Notes under the pieces: model-generated | Database searches by the model: none | Told to the model about the DNA's origin: nothing | The model's input: the letters and a program-made list of their open reading frames with translations, nothing else | Part shown: positions 51,232-58,866 of the stretch, in pieces | How positions within the stretch are numbered: position 1 is the first letter of the stretch | Layout: the number at the start of each line of letters is the position of its first letter | Translations under genes and position numbers: made by a program | Assembly (NCBI RefSeq): GCF_003944795.1 | Contig: NZ_RWBG01000001.1 | Location: 372,001 to 436,000, forward strand | DNA length: 64,000 bases | Direction: 5' to 3' | Source: Mangrovimonas spongiae | Lineage (GTDB): Bacteria > Bacteroidota > Bacteroidia > Flavobacteriales > Flavobacteriaceae

Positions 51232-51810
51232 TTACCTATAAAAATTCATTTCATCAATATATTCCCAAACGTTTTCAGGAAGCATAGGCTTAATATTTTT
51301 GCCTTCTTGTATGCTTGAGCGAATAAATGTGGAGGATAACTCCATTATTGGCGCGTTAATATGATGAATTTTTGTATGATCCTCAAAACGTGTTTCAATA
51401 CTTCCTTTTGAAATTCGTGGATACACATAAATATCATGATGCTCTAAAATAACCTGATAGTTTTTCCACTTATGAAAACTTTTTAAATTGTCTTCACCCA
51501 TAATTAACGAAAACTCATGATTAGGGTATTTTTCGTAAAGATGCGTTAAGGTATTAACGGTATAATTAGGCTGAGGTAAATTAAATTCAATATTGCTTGG
51601 TTCAAGTTTTTCGTAAGCTTCGGTGGCACGGTACACCATTTCGTAGCGATGATGATCATCCAACAACGAGCTTTTTTTCTTAAATGGGCTATGTGGTGTA
51701 ATTACAAACCAAACTTTGTCTAAATCACTAAACTCAACCATGTAGTTGGCAATGACTAAATGACCAATATGAATGGGGTTGAAGGTGCCAAAGTATAACC
51801 CTATTTTCAT
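51232..51810 (-). CDS. nadD: Nicotinate-nucleotide adenylyltransferase
   Basis: Makes NaAD from nicotinate mononucleotide in NAD synthesis. 192 residues with GTFNPIHIGHLVIA near the start (HxGH) and LSSTFIRSSI near the end (the ISSTxIR motif). Start overlaps the gmk stop by four bases. Third gene of the yicC-gmk-nadD unit. Confidence 0.96.
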   Translation of the reverse strand: MKIGLYFGTFNPIHIGHLVIANYMVEFSDLDKVWFVITPHSPFKKKSSLLDDHHRYEMVYRATEAYEKLEPSNIEFNLPQPNYTVNTLTHLYEKYPNHEFSLIMGEDNLKSFHKWKNYQVILEHHDIYVYPRISKGSIETRFEDHTKIHHINAPIMELSSTFIRSSIQEGKNIKPMLPENVWEYIDEMNFYR

Positions 51811-52388
51811 ACCTTTTGTTTTATAAATTCCGAAACTAAATTATACGCTTCTTCTAAAGCGTGTTCTAAGGTGTCGTTAATTACAATATGATCAAATAAT
51901 GGTGCTGTAGCCAATTCGGCAGAGGCTTTAGCAATCCGCATATTGATTTTGTCGTTGGTTTCTGTTTGACGTTTTTTAAGCCTAATTTTAAGTTCGTCTA
52001 TACTTGGTGGTTTTACAAAAATAGCCAAGGTTTCCTTTGGAAATTTACGTTTAATACGCAAGCCACCAGACACATCAATATCAAAAATAACGTGTTTGCC
52101 TTTTGCCCAAATACGCTCGACTTCGGTTTTTAGTGTACCATAAAAATTATCACGATACACTTCTTCCCATTCTAAAAACTCATCGTTTTTAATTTTTTGC
52201 TTAAATTCTTCAAACGATAAAAAATAGTAATCTTTGCCATCAACCTCTTCGCCGCGTTTATCTCGCGAGGTAGCCGAAATGGAAAACTCTAAGCCCAACT
52301 CTTTTTGTTTAAGTAAATGTCTTACTATAGTGGTTTTTCCAGAACCCGAAGGCGCCGAAAACACAATAAGTTTACCGTCTTGTTTCAT
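51807..52388 (-). CDS. gmk: Guanylate kinase
   Basis: Phosphorylates GMP to GDP. P-loop SAPSGSGKTT at the N-terminus, GMP-binding SATSRDKRGEEVDGKDYYF, 193 residues. Its start overlaps the yicC stop by one base. The yicC-gmk arrangement is common in bacteria. Confidence 0.97.
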   Translation of the reverse strand: MKQDGKLIVFSAPSGSGKTTIVRHLLKQKELGLEFSISATSRDKRGEEVDGKDYYFLSFEEFKQKIKNDEFLEWEEVYRDNFYGTLKTEVERIWAKGKHVIFDIDVSGGLRIKRKFPKETLAIFVKPPSIDELKIRLKKRQTETNDKINMRIAKASAELATAPLFDHIVINDTLEHALEEAYNLVSEFIKQKV

Positions 52389-53245
52389 TATAGTACGTTT
52401 AAGAGTTGTTCTTTAATTTTTTCTAACTCGTCTTTCATTTGAACGACTAATTTTTGCATAGGTGCGTAATTAGATTTTGACCCAATAGTATTGATTTCGC
52501 GTCCCATTTCTTGACCAATAAACCCTAGCTTTTTTCCGTTAGATTCTTTAGAGTTTAATACTTTTAAAAAGTAATCTAAATGATTTTTTAAGCGTACTTT
52601 TTCTTCGGTAATATCATATTTTTCAATGTAGTAAACCAACTCTTGTTCAAAACGGTTTTCGTCTACCTTTTCCTTAATTTCTGCAATGCCTTTTTCTAGA
52701 CGCGCTCTCACGCCTTCAATACGCTCTGGATCTATAGCGATAACATCGTCTAAAAGCTGACTAATATTTTTTACACGATTTATAAAATCGGTTTCCAGAC
52801 TTTTACCTTCATCTATACGGTATTGTTCAATTTTTTTAAGCGTCTCATCAATAGCATCAGAAATTGTTTTCCATTCATCATCATCAATTTCGTCACGTTC
52901 AGTAGTTACGGCATCAGGTAAACGCACGGCCATTTTTAAGAGTTCGGTTTCATCGCCATCAACAACCTCTTTAAGTTGTTTTATATACTCTTTAACAACC
53001 GTTTTATTAATTTGAGAAGACGTGTCTTCACCTGTAATTTCCATATATAATGAAAAATCCACTTTACCACGATTTAAAACCGCTGCAATGCGCTTTCTTA
53101 TCTCTAATTCTTTTTCTCTATAAACAGAGGGCATTCTAGCATTTAAATCTAGGTTTTTACTGTTTAACGATTTTATTTCTAAGGAGATTTTTTTGGTAGG
53201 AAGTTGTACCACGGTTTTCCCATAACCTGTCATAGATTGAATCAT
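52388..53245 (-). CDS. yicC: YicC family endoribonuclease-like protein
   Basis: 285 residues beginning MIQSMTGYGKT, the family opening, which decides the start over an ATG 48 bases upstream. The end KLGFIGQEMGREINTIGSK, followed by ALV-like AQ and KDELEK..QEQLLN, is the conserved C-terminal motif. YicC has been described as an endoribonuclease. First gene of the yicC-gmk-nadD unit. Confidence 0.92.
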   Translation of the reverse strand: MIQSMTGYGKTVVQLPTKKISLEIKSLNSKNLDLNARMPSVYREKELEIRKRIAAVLNRGKVDFSLYMEITGEDTSSQINKTVVKEYIKQLKEVVDGDETELLKMAVRLPDAVTTERDEIDDDEWKTISDAIDETLKKIEQYRIDEGKSLETDFINRVKNISQLLDDVIAIDPERIEGVRARLEKGIAEIKEKVDENRFEQELVYYIEKYDITEEKVRLKNHLDYFLKVLNSKESNGKKLGFIGQEMGREINTIGSKSNYAPMQKLVVQMKDELEKIKEQLLNVL

Positions 53246-53389
53246 ACACCAATTTGTATTGCATCCCACAAAGTGGGCTTTATTCCCAAACACGTCATGC
53301 GAAAGGGTATATTTATTTTGCGCAAAGGTAACAAATTGCTAGGTTTTTTTAAGGATGTTAAACTGTTATGCTTGCATAATAAAATTCCA

Positions 53390-53397
53390 TACTTTTG
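53390..53397 (+). promoter_or_regulatory. Likely -7 element of the thioesterase gene
   Basis: TACTTTTG matches TAnnTTTG and lies 21 bases before the ATG at 53419. A TTG at 53372-53374 is 15 bases upstream, slightly close for a -33 element. Confidence 0.4.
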
Positions 53398-53418
53398 TGG
53401 AAACCCAAAACGACACTT

Positions 53419-53895
53419 ATGTTTAAAAAAGAATTTGAAATTCGTTGGAGCGATGTAGATGCTAACAGACATTTAGCCAATAGTGCTTATACCAATTTTA
53501 TGAGCCATACAAGAATGGCTTTTTTAATTGAAAGTGGCTTTGGTATGAAAGAACTTGCTAAGTATAATATTGGACCAGTAGTGTTTTACGAGCATATGTT
53601 TTATTTTAAAGAAGCATTTATGGGAAGGCCTTTAACAGTTACCTTAGAGGTTTCTGGGCTAAGTGAAGATGGCACGTTTTTTATGTTCGATCATAATTTT
53701 TACAACCATAAAGGTGAGCATTTGGCACATTGCGAAATGTTAGGCGCTTGGATGGATTTAAAAGGACGTAAATTAACCGATTTACCAGAAAACTTATTAG
53801 AAATAGCCAATGCATTTCCTAAAGCAAAGCATTACAAAACACTTACTAGAGAGGATACTAGAAAACACGGTAAAAAACCAGTAAATTTAAATTAA
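53419..53895 (+). CDS. Acyl-CoA thioesterase, hotdog fold (4HBT/YbgC type)
   Basis: 158 residues of the 4-hydroxybenzoyl-CoA thioesterase hotdog family: IRWSDVDANRHLANSAYTNF carries the catalytic Asp and the conserved His-Asn environment. Acyl substrate unknown. The in-frame TTG at 53395 lies inside the promoter and is rejected. Confidence 0.9.
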   Translation: MFKKEFEIRWSDVDANRHLANSAYTNFMSHTRMAFLIESGFGMKELAKYNIGPVVFYEHMFYFKEAFMGRPLTVTLEVSGLSEDGTFFMFDHNFYNHKGEHLAHCEMLGAWMDLKGRKLTDLPENLLEIANAFPKAKHYKTLTREDTRKHGKKPVNLN

Positions 53896-53925
53896 CCTAG
53901 AATATAAAAACGAAGTTGTTAAACG

Positions 53926-54279
53926 TTACATATTGCTTATAGCTTGTTTAGCAGCTTCGACGGTTTTTTTACTGTTGCCAATAAAAATTTGATTTTCAAG
54001 AAGTAATACAGGGCGTTTTAAAAAGGTATAGTGCTCTAAAATGTAGTGCTTAAAATCTTTTTCGGTTAGCGTTTGGTCTTTTAAACCCATCTCTTTGTAT
54101 AACTTAGCACGTTTACTAAATAAGGCTTCGTAACTGCCAGATAGTTTAAGCATTTCTTCAAGTTGTTTTACGGTAATTGGTTCCGATTTGATGTCTTGCA
54201 TAACAACATTGCTAGGTAAGTTTAACGCGTTAATAATTCTTGTACACGTATTGCATGTTTTTAAGTAGTAAAAAATCAT
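53926..54279 (-). CDS. ArsC/Spx-like thioredoxin-fold protein
   Basis: 117 residues of the arsenate reductase family. The N-terminal redox motif is CNTC (YLKTCNTCTRIINAL), and KRPVLLLENQIFIGNSKKTVEA is the C-terminal region. The usual Arg that follows the second part of ArsC is in place (KRPV). CNTC instead of CX5R-type chemistry and the lack of an arsenic operon leave its role open; it could be a redox regulator. Confidence 0.85.
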   Translation of the reverse strand: MIFYYLKTCNTCTRIINALNLPSNVVMQDIKSEPITVKQLEEMLKLSGSYEALFSKRAKLYKEMGLKDQTLTEKDFKHYILEHYTFLKRPVLLLENQIFIGNSKKTVEAAKQAISNM

Positions 54280-54291
54280 AATTCTAAAAAT

Positions 54292-55017
54292 TTATAACGG
54301 CATTATTGTTAAAAAAGGTTCGGCTTCGTTATATGGGATAACAAATTCTGTAATGCCCTGTGCGTAAGAGGCTATTTCATATTGATTATACAAAATAATA
54401 ACACCTATATCATTAAATCCAATAGATTCTGGAAGTATAAAACCTTGCCCAAAGAAATAATCCTCTATAGTGTCGTTTTTATTGGTTTCAATTTCTTTTT
54501 TTAGGTGGGTTTCAACCAACTTGCTAAATCCATCTATATTAGTAATAAGATCAGTTATAGTCATTAATCCCCCCGTTTTTGTATCAAAATTTAAAAAGTC
54601 TATTCTATCATTTCCATGCGCACCACCAGTATACATATATGAGCTCATACCAACACAAATAATTTCTGGTGTTTGCAGTAAAACTTCGCCTTCAATACTT
54701 ATTTCCCATTCTTGTGGTGTTTCTGGGAAATCTGCTTTAAACTGATTTAATTGGCTGTCAAACTTAGAAATCGCCTCTTTAATAGAAAGTGTATTGGTGG
54801 TATCTTTAAAATTAATTTGCTGTGCAATATAGCCTTCTATCTCATTATTCATTTGTTTTGCGACAGTATGATTTTCTTTTGCCTTGGGGTATAATATATC
54901 AATATCGGCAGTAGTTTTAGGAGATACAATAGTGTCTTTAAAAGTGATAGCAATATCCTCTTCGCAAGAAAACACAAGAAGTATAAATAGACTTAAAAAA
55001 GCGAGCCTTTTTATCAT
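54292..55017 (-). CDS. RsiV-like lipoprotein (DUF3298/DUF4163)
   Basis: 241 residues; a lipoprotein signal ending LVFSC (Cys about 18) decides the ATG at 55017 over one 24 bases upstream. DUF4163 (about 40-140) and DUF3298 (about 150-235, GFNDIGVIILYNQYEIASYAQG) follow. These domains are found in RsiV and in penicillin-binding-protein partners; lysozyme binding is possible but not shown. It is 12 bases upstream of the ArsC-like gene. Confidence 0.83.
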   Translation of the reverse strand: MIKRLAFLSLFILLVFSCEEDIAITFKDTIVSPKTTADIDILYPKAKENHTVAKQMNNEIEGYIAQQINFKDTTNTLSIKEAISKFDSQLNQFKADFPETPQEWEISIEGEVLLQTPEIICVGMSSYMYTGGAHGNDRIDFLNFDTKTGGLMTITDLITNIDGFSKLVETHLKKEIETNKNDTIEDYFFGQGFILPESIGFNDIGVIILYNQYEIASYAQGITEFVIPYNEAEPFLTIMPL

Positions 55018-55062
55018 TACAGACAAGTTTTTGTTAAACATAGACTAAAGGTACAGCATCCA

Positions 55063-55093
55063 TTTGAATAGACCGAATTAAACCTTAAATTTG
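55063..55093 (+). promoter_or_regulatory. Consensus promoter of the trans-sulfuration gene
   Basis: TTTG (55063-55066), 19 bases, then TAAATTTG (55086-55093), a full match to the Bacteroidetes consensus, 24 bases before the ATG at 55118. Confidence 0.65.
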
Positions 55094-55117
55094 TTGCATT
55101 AAGAAAAGAACTAGTTT

Positions 55118-56257
55118 ATGAAATTTAACACAAAAACCATACACGGAGGTCAAGAACATGATAAAGCTTACGGTGCTGTAATGCCTCCTATTTATCAAAC
55201 ATCAACTTACGCGCAGTCTACTCCTGGAGGACACAAAGGCTTCGAGTATTCTAGGTCGCAAAACCCAACAAGATCAGCTTTAGAAAATGCTTTAGCAAGT
55301 ATAGAAAACGGGAATTTTGGTTTAGCATTTGGGTCTGGTTTAGCTGCTATTGATGCTGTAATGAAACTCTTAAATCCTGGTGATGAGGTTATTTCGACAA
55401 ACGATTTATATGGAGGAAGTTATAGATTGTTTACAAGTATTTTTGAACGTTTTGGTATTAAGTTTCATTTTGTAGGTATGGAAAATGCCGCAAACATTGA
55501 AAACTATGTAAACGATAATACAAAACTAATTTGGGTTGAAACACCAACTAACCCAATGATGAATATTATTGATATTAAAGCTGCTGCTAAAATTGCTAAG
55601 AAACACGATTTAATTTTAACGGTAGACAATACTTTTGCAACCCCTTATTTACAACAACCATTAGATTTAGGTGCAGATATAGTAATGCATTCTGCTACAA
55701 AATATTTAGGTGGTCACAGCGATGTGGTTATGGGGGCTTTAGTTGTAAAAGATAAAGACCTTGCCGATAAACTATATTTTATCCAAAATGCTAGTGGTGC
55801 AGTTTGTGGGCCACAAGATAGTTTTTTAGTACTTCGAGGCATAAAAACGCTTCATATTCGTATGCAACGTCACTGCGAAAATGGTCGTGCTGTAGCCGAG
55901 TATTTGAATAATCACCCAAAAATTGAAAATGTTTATTGGCCAGGTTTTGAAAGTCATCCTAATCATGATATTGCCAAATCTCAAATGAACGATTTTGGAG
56001 GGATGGTTTCTTTTACTACAAAAGGGAATAGTTACGAAGACGCTATTAAAATAGTGGAAAATTTAAAAGTGTTTACTTTAGCCGAATCTCTTGGAGGTGT
56101 AGAGTCTTTAGCAGGACATCCAGCAAGCATGACACACGCTAGTATACCAAAAGAAGAGCGTGAAAAAACAGGTGTGGTTGATTCGTTAATAAGATTAAGT
56201 GTTGGTATTGAAGATGAAGCCGATTTACTTGAAGATTTAAAACAAGCTATAGGATAA
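55118..56257 (+). CDS. Cystathionine gamma-synthase/lyase, PLP-dependent
   Basis: Cys/Met metabolism enzyme, 379 residues. The PLP Lys is Lys195 in HSATKYLGGHSDVV; the active-site Tyr region is YSRSQNPTR (44-52). Synthase and lyase cannot be told apart by motif alone. Its own promoter precedes it and a strong bidirectional terminator follows. Confidence 0.92.
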   Translation: MKFNTKTIHGGQEHDKAYGAVMPPIYQTSTYAQSTPGGHKGFEYSRSQNPTRSALENALASIENGNFGLAFGSGLAAIDAVMKLLNPGDEVISTNDLYGGSYRLFTSIFERFGIKFHFVGMENAANIENYVNDNTKLIWVETPTNPMMNIIDIKAAAKIAKKHDLILTVDNTFATPYLQQPLDLGADIVMHSATKYLGGHSDVVMGALVVKDKDLADKLYFIQNASGAVCGPQDSFLVLRGIKTLHIRMQRHCENGRAVAEYLNNHPKIENVYWPGFESHPNHDIAKSQMNDFGGMVSFTTKGNSYEDAIKIVENLKVFTLAESLGGVESLAGHPASMTHASIPKEEREKTGVVDSLIRLSVGIEDEADLLEDLKQAIG

Positions 56258-56277
56258 CAATTACCTATTTAAAATAT

Positions 56278-56316
56278 AAAAAAAGCCTAAACTTTTAACT
56301 GTTTAGGCTTTTTTAT
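56278..56316. terminator. Bidirectional terminator between the trans-sulfuration gene and the beta-barrel gene
   Basis: AAAAGCCTAAAC and GTTTAGGCTTTT form a 12-bp stem around TTTTAACT, with A tract on one side and T tract on the other. It serves both converging genes. Confidence 0.9.
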
Positions 56317-56335
56317 TATATGTTTTCTAGTCTGT

Positions 56336-57166
56336 CTAATCTAAATAATAAATGTATCCAAAGTTTAGCCACACTAACCAATCGTTATGTTTGTTGTAAT
56401 CTAGTTGATGATCAAACCCATCAATCCAATCGCTAAAGTAATATTGCCAACGTAAATCTAACATTAAATCGGACAACTTGGTAAGTTTATACCTTACTCC
56501 AACACTAGCTACAACAGACCAAGCGTCGGTTGTTTCTGTATTAATAGGATACTCTCTTAATTCGCCAGGAGCTAAAGCTGGTAAATGAGACTCGTCTTCA
56601 TACCAATAAGAGTAAATCGAAGATTCGTCCATAACATTTCCGCTACCATAAGTGGTTTGTGCTTTAGGATGTGAAGATGTATAATGCGCACCTAAACTAA
56701 CAAAAGGCGCAAACCGATAACTAAACGCTTGGAATGATCTAATACTTAACGGGAAGTATTCAAGCTGCATACCTATGTCAAAATTTTGCGCTTCTCCAGT
56801 ATGAGCTCTTAACTTATCTGCATTATCACTTGTTCTGTCTGGAGCAACCCAACGGCCATAGTGCTTAAGTTTTGTTTTATTCCAAGAAATTTCACTTCTT
56901 AATTTAAAATGATCGTTAAAATACGTATCGGTAGAGTAGCAATTACAATCTGCTCTGTAAGCAAAGTTTATATAATGAATAATACCAACACCTATACCAG
57001 TATTACCAAAGTTTGTTTCCTCATTATTACGGATACCGTAATCTGACCTAAATTGAACAGGACCTACAATAGCTCCAATTTCATGAGAGAAGCCTAATTG
57101 GGAAAACCCCAATTGAATTCCGCATATAAGTAGGATGAAGGCGGGCAAATATTTTATATTCAGCAT
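56336..57166 (-). CDS. Outer-membrane beta-barrel-like protein (THC0290_0291 type)
   Basis: 276 residues with a signal peptide (ILLICGIQLGFSQ) and many alternating aromatic strands ending in Y-Y-L-D, the pattern of a small outer-membrane barrel. It resembles a flavobacterial family I know as THC0290_0291, found next to gdhA. Two Cys (NCNC-like CNCYS near residue 75) might form a disulfide. Function unknown; it has a consensus promoter and is divergent from gdhA. Confidence 0.78.
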   Translation of the reverse strand: MLNIKYLPAFILLICGIQLGFSQLGFSHEIGAIVGPVQFRSDYGIRNNEETNFGNTGIGVGIIHYINFAYRADCNCYSTDTYFNDHFKLRSEISWNKTKLKHYGRWVAPDRTSDNADKLRAHTGEAQNFDIGMQLEYFPLSIRSFQAFSYRFAPFVSLGAHYTSSHPKAQTTYGSGNVMDESSIYSYWYEDESHLPALAPGELREYPINTETTDAWSVVASVGVRYKLTKLSDLMLDLRWQYYFSDWIDGFDHQLDYNKHNDWLVWLNFGYIYYLD

Positions 57167-57202
57167 AATATGGTATCAAAAAAAATAGAGCACTTAATAT
57201 AA

Positions 57203-57233
57203 CAAATATAACAAAACCCCTAAAGCTACCAAA
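57203..57233 (-). promoter_or_regulatory. Consensus promoter of the beta-barrel gene
   Basis: On the minus strand TTTG (57233-57230), 19 bases, then TATATTTG (57210-57203), 36 bases before the start. The gap 57167-57402 holds this and the gdhA -7 element; I see nothing else in it. Confidence 0.6.
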
Positions 57234-57347
57234 TTTAATGCTTAAATGAGATCTTTTTATTTTTATATAGATTTATTGGAATTTGATAATGTGAAGTAAA
57301 ATAAATATGAAATTTTAAAAAAAATCTTTTCTTTTTTAAAGATACCG

Positions 57348-57355
57348 TATATTTG
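57348..57355 (+). promoter_or_regulatory. Likely -7 element of gdhA
   Basis: TATATTTG matches TAnnTTTG, 47 bases before the ATG. No clear -33 element. Confidence 0.45.
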
Positions 57356-57402
57356 TTCTTTAATATTTTACATTCAATAACAATATCATAATTTAAAGAT
57401 AA

Positions 57403-58746
57403 ATGAGAGATAAAGTAGAAGCATTTTTAGAGCAAGTAAAGGTCAGAAATGGGCATGAGCCTGAGTTTTTACAAGCTGTCGAGGAAGTTGCAGAAACTGT
57501 AATACCTTACATTGTAAAACATGACATTTATTTTGGTAAAAACATTCTTTTAAGAATGGTAGAACCAGAACGTGTTATATCTTTTAGAGTTTGTTGGGTA
57601 GATGATGCTGGAGAAATACAGGTTAACAGAGGGTACCGAATTCAAATGAATTCTGCTATTGGACCTTATAAAGGTGGATTAAGATTTCACCCAACGGTTA
57701 ACTTAAGTATATTGAAGTTTTTAGCGTTCGAGCAAGTGTTTAAAAACAGCTTAACTACACTGCCAATGGGTGGTGGAAAAGGTGGTAGCGACTTTGATCC
57801 TAAAGGAAAAAGCGATGGTGAAATAAGACGTTTTTGCCATGCCTTTATGTCGGAACTATTTAGACACATTGGCCCAAATACCGATATTCCAGCAGGAGAT
57901 ATAGGTGTAGGTGCTCGCGAAATAGGATACCTTTTTGGGATGTACAAAAAAATAAGAAATGAATTTACAGGAGTGCTTACAGGAAAAGGACTGTCTTGGG
58001 GAGGTTCTTTAATTAGACCAGAGGCCACAGGTTACGGTAATGTGTATTTTGCTGATAGTATGCTAAAAACAAAAGGAGACTCTTTTAACGGTAAAAATGT
58101 TGTTATTTCTGGTTCAGGAAACGTAGCTCAGTATGCAGCAGAGAAAGTACTTCAATTAGGAGGTGTCGTTTTAACCATGTCAGACTCATCTGGATATATC
58201 TATGATAAAGAAGGTATTAATGAGGAGAAACTAGCACATGTTATGTATCTTAAAAATGAAAAGAGAGCTAGAATACATGAATATTTAGAAAAATATCCAA
58301 ATGCCGAATTCCACAAAGGAGAAACGCCTTGGGGAGTTAAGTGTGATATAGCACTTCCTTGTGCAACACAAAACGAATTACACGAAGAAGATGCCAAAAA
58401 ATTAGTAGAGAATGGTTGTATATGTGTTAGCGAAGGAGCTAATATGCCATCTACAAAAGGCGCTATAGAAGTATTCCATAATGCTAAAATACTTTTTGCA
58501 CCAGGAAAGGCATCAAATGCTGGTGGTGTAGCAACTTCAGGGCTTGAAATGACTCAAAATTCATTACGCTTTAACTGGACTAGAGAAGAAGTAGATAAAA
58601 AATTAAAAGAGATTATGGAAGATATTCATAAATCTTGTACCACCTTTGGAACAGAAGAAGATGGTTATGTAAATTATGTAAAAGGAGCCAATATAGCTGG
58701 GTTTGTAAAAGTGGCCGATGCTATGTTAGCACAAGGCGTTATATAA
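57403..58746 (+). CDS. gdhA: Glutamate dehydrogenase, probably NADP-dependent
   Basis: Makes glutamate from 2-oxoglutarate and ammonia. 447 residues, the size of hexameric GdhA. The catalytic Lys126 is in LPMGGGKGGSDFDPKG, and the nucleotide domain has SGSGNVAQYAAEK. NADP preference is inferred from size and subfamily. Strong terminator downstream. Confidence 0.95.
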   Translation: MRDKVEAFLEQVKVRNGHEPEFLQAVEEVAETVIPYIVKHDIYFGKNILLRMVEPERVISFRVCWVDDAGEIQVNRGYRIQMNSAIGPYKGGLRFHPTVNLSILKFLAFEQVFKNSLTTLPMGGGKGGSDFDPKGKSDGEIRRFCHAFMSELFRHIGPNTDIPAGDIGVGAREIGYLFGMYKKIRNEFTGVLTGKGLSWGGSLIRPEATGYGNVYFADSMLKTKGDSFNGKNVVISGSGNVAQYAAEKVLQLGGVVLTMSDSSGYIYDKEGINEEKLAHVMYLKNEKRARIHEYLEKYPNAEFHKGETPWGVKCDIALPCATQNELHEEDAKKLVENGCICVSEGANMPSTKGAIEVFHNAKILFAPGKASNAGGVATSGLEMTQNSLRFNWTREEVDKKLKEIMEDIHKSCTTFGTEEDGYVNYVKGANIAGFVKVADAMLAQGVI

Positions 58747-58767
58747 TCTAAATAATTACTATAACTT

Positions 58768-58800
58768 AAAAAAGCTTCCTTGAACAAGGAAGCTTTTTTG
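58768..58800 (+). terminator. Rho-independent terminator after gdhA
   Basis: AAAAAAGCTTCCTT and AAGGAAGCTTTTTT form a perfect 14-bp stem around GAAC, with T tract at the end. Confidence 0.93.
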
Positions 58801-58842
58801 TTATATCTATATGTTTTTAATATAAAACTCGTTATATATAAA

Positions 58843-58850
58843 TATATTTG
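58843..58850 (+). promoter_or_regulatory. Likely -7 element of porZ
   Basis: TATATTTG matches TAnnTTTG, 16 bases before the ATG at 58867. Confidence 0.4.
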
Positions 58851-58866
58851 AACTTTTAAGTAGGCT

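Noticed and set aside
53245-53293. Longer yicC start at 53293
   Set aside because: The family opening MIQSMTGYG begins at 53245. The upstream 16 codons resemble no part of YicC, although a -7-like element at 53323-53330 would fit either start.
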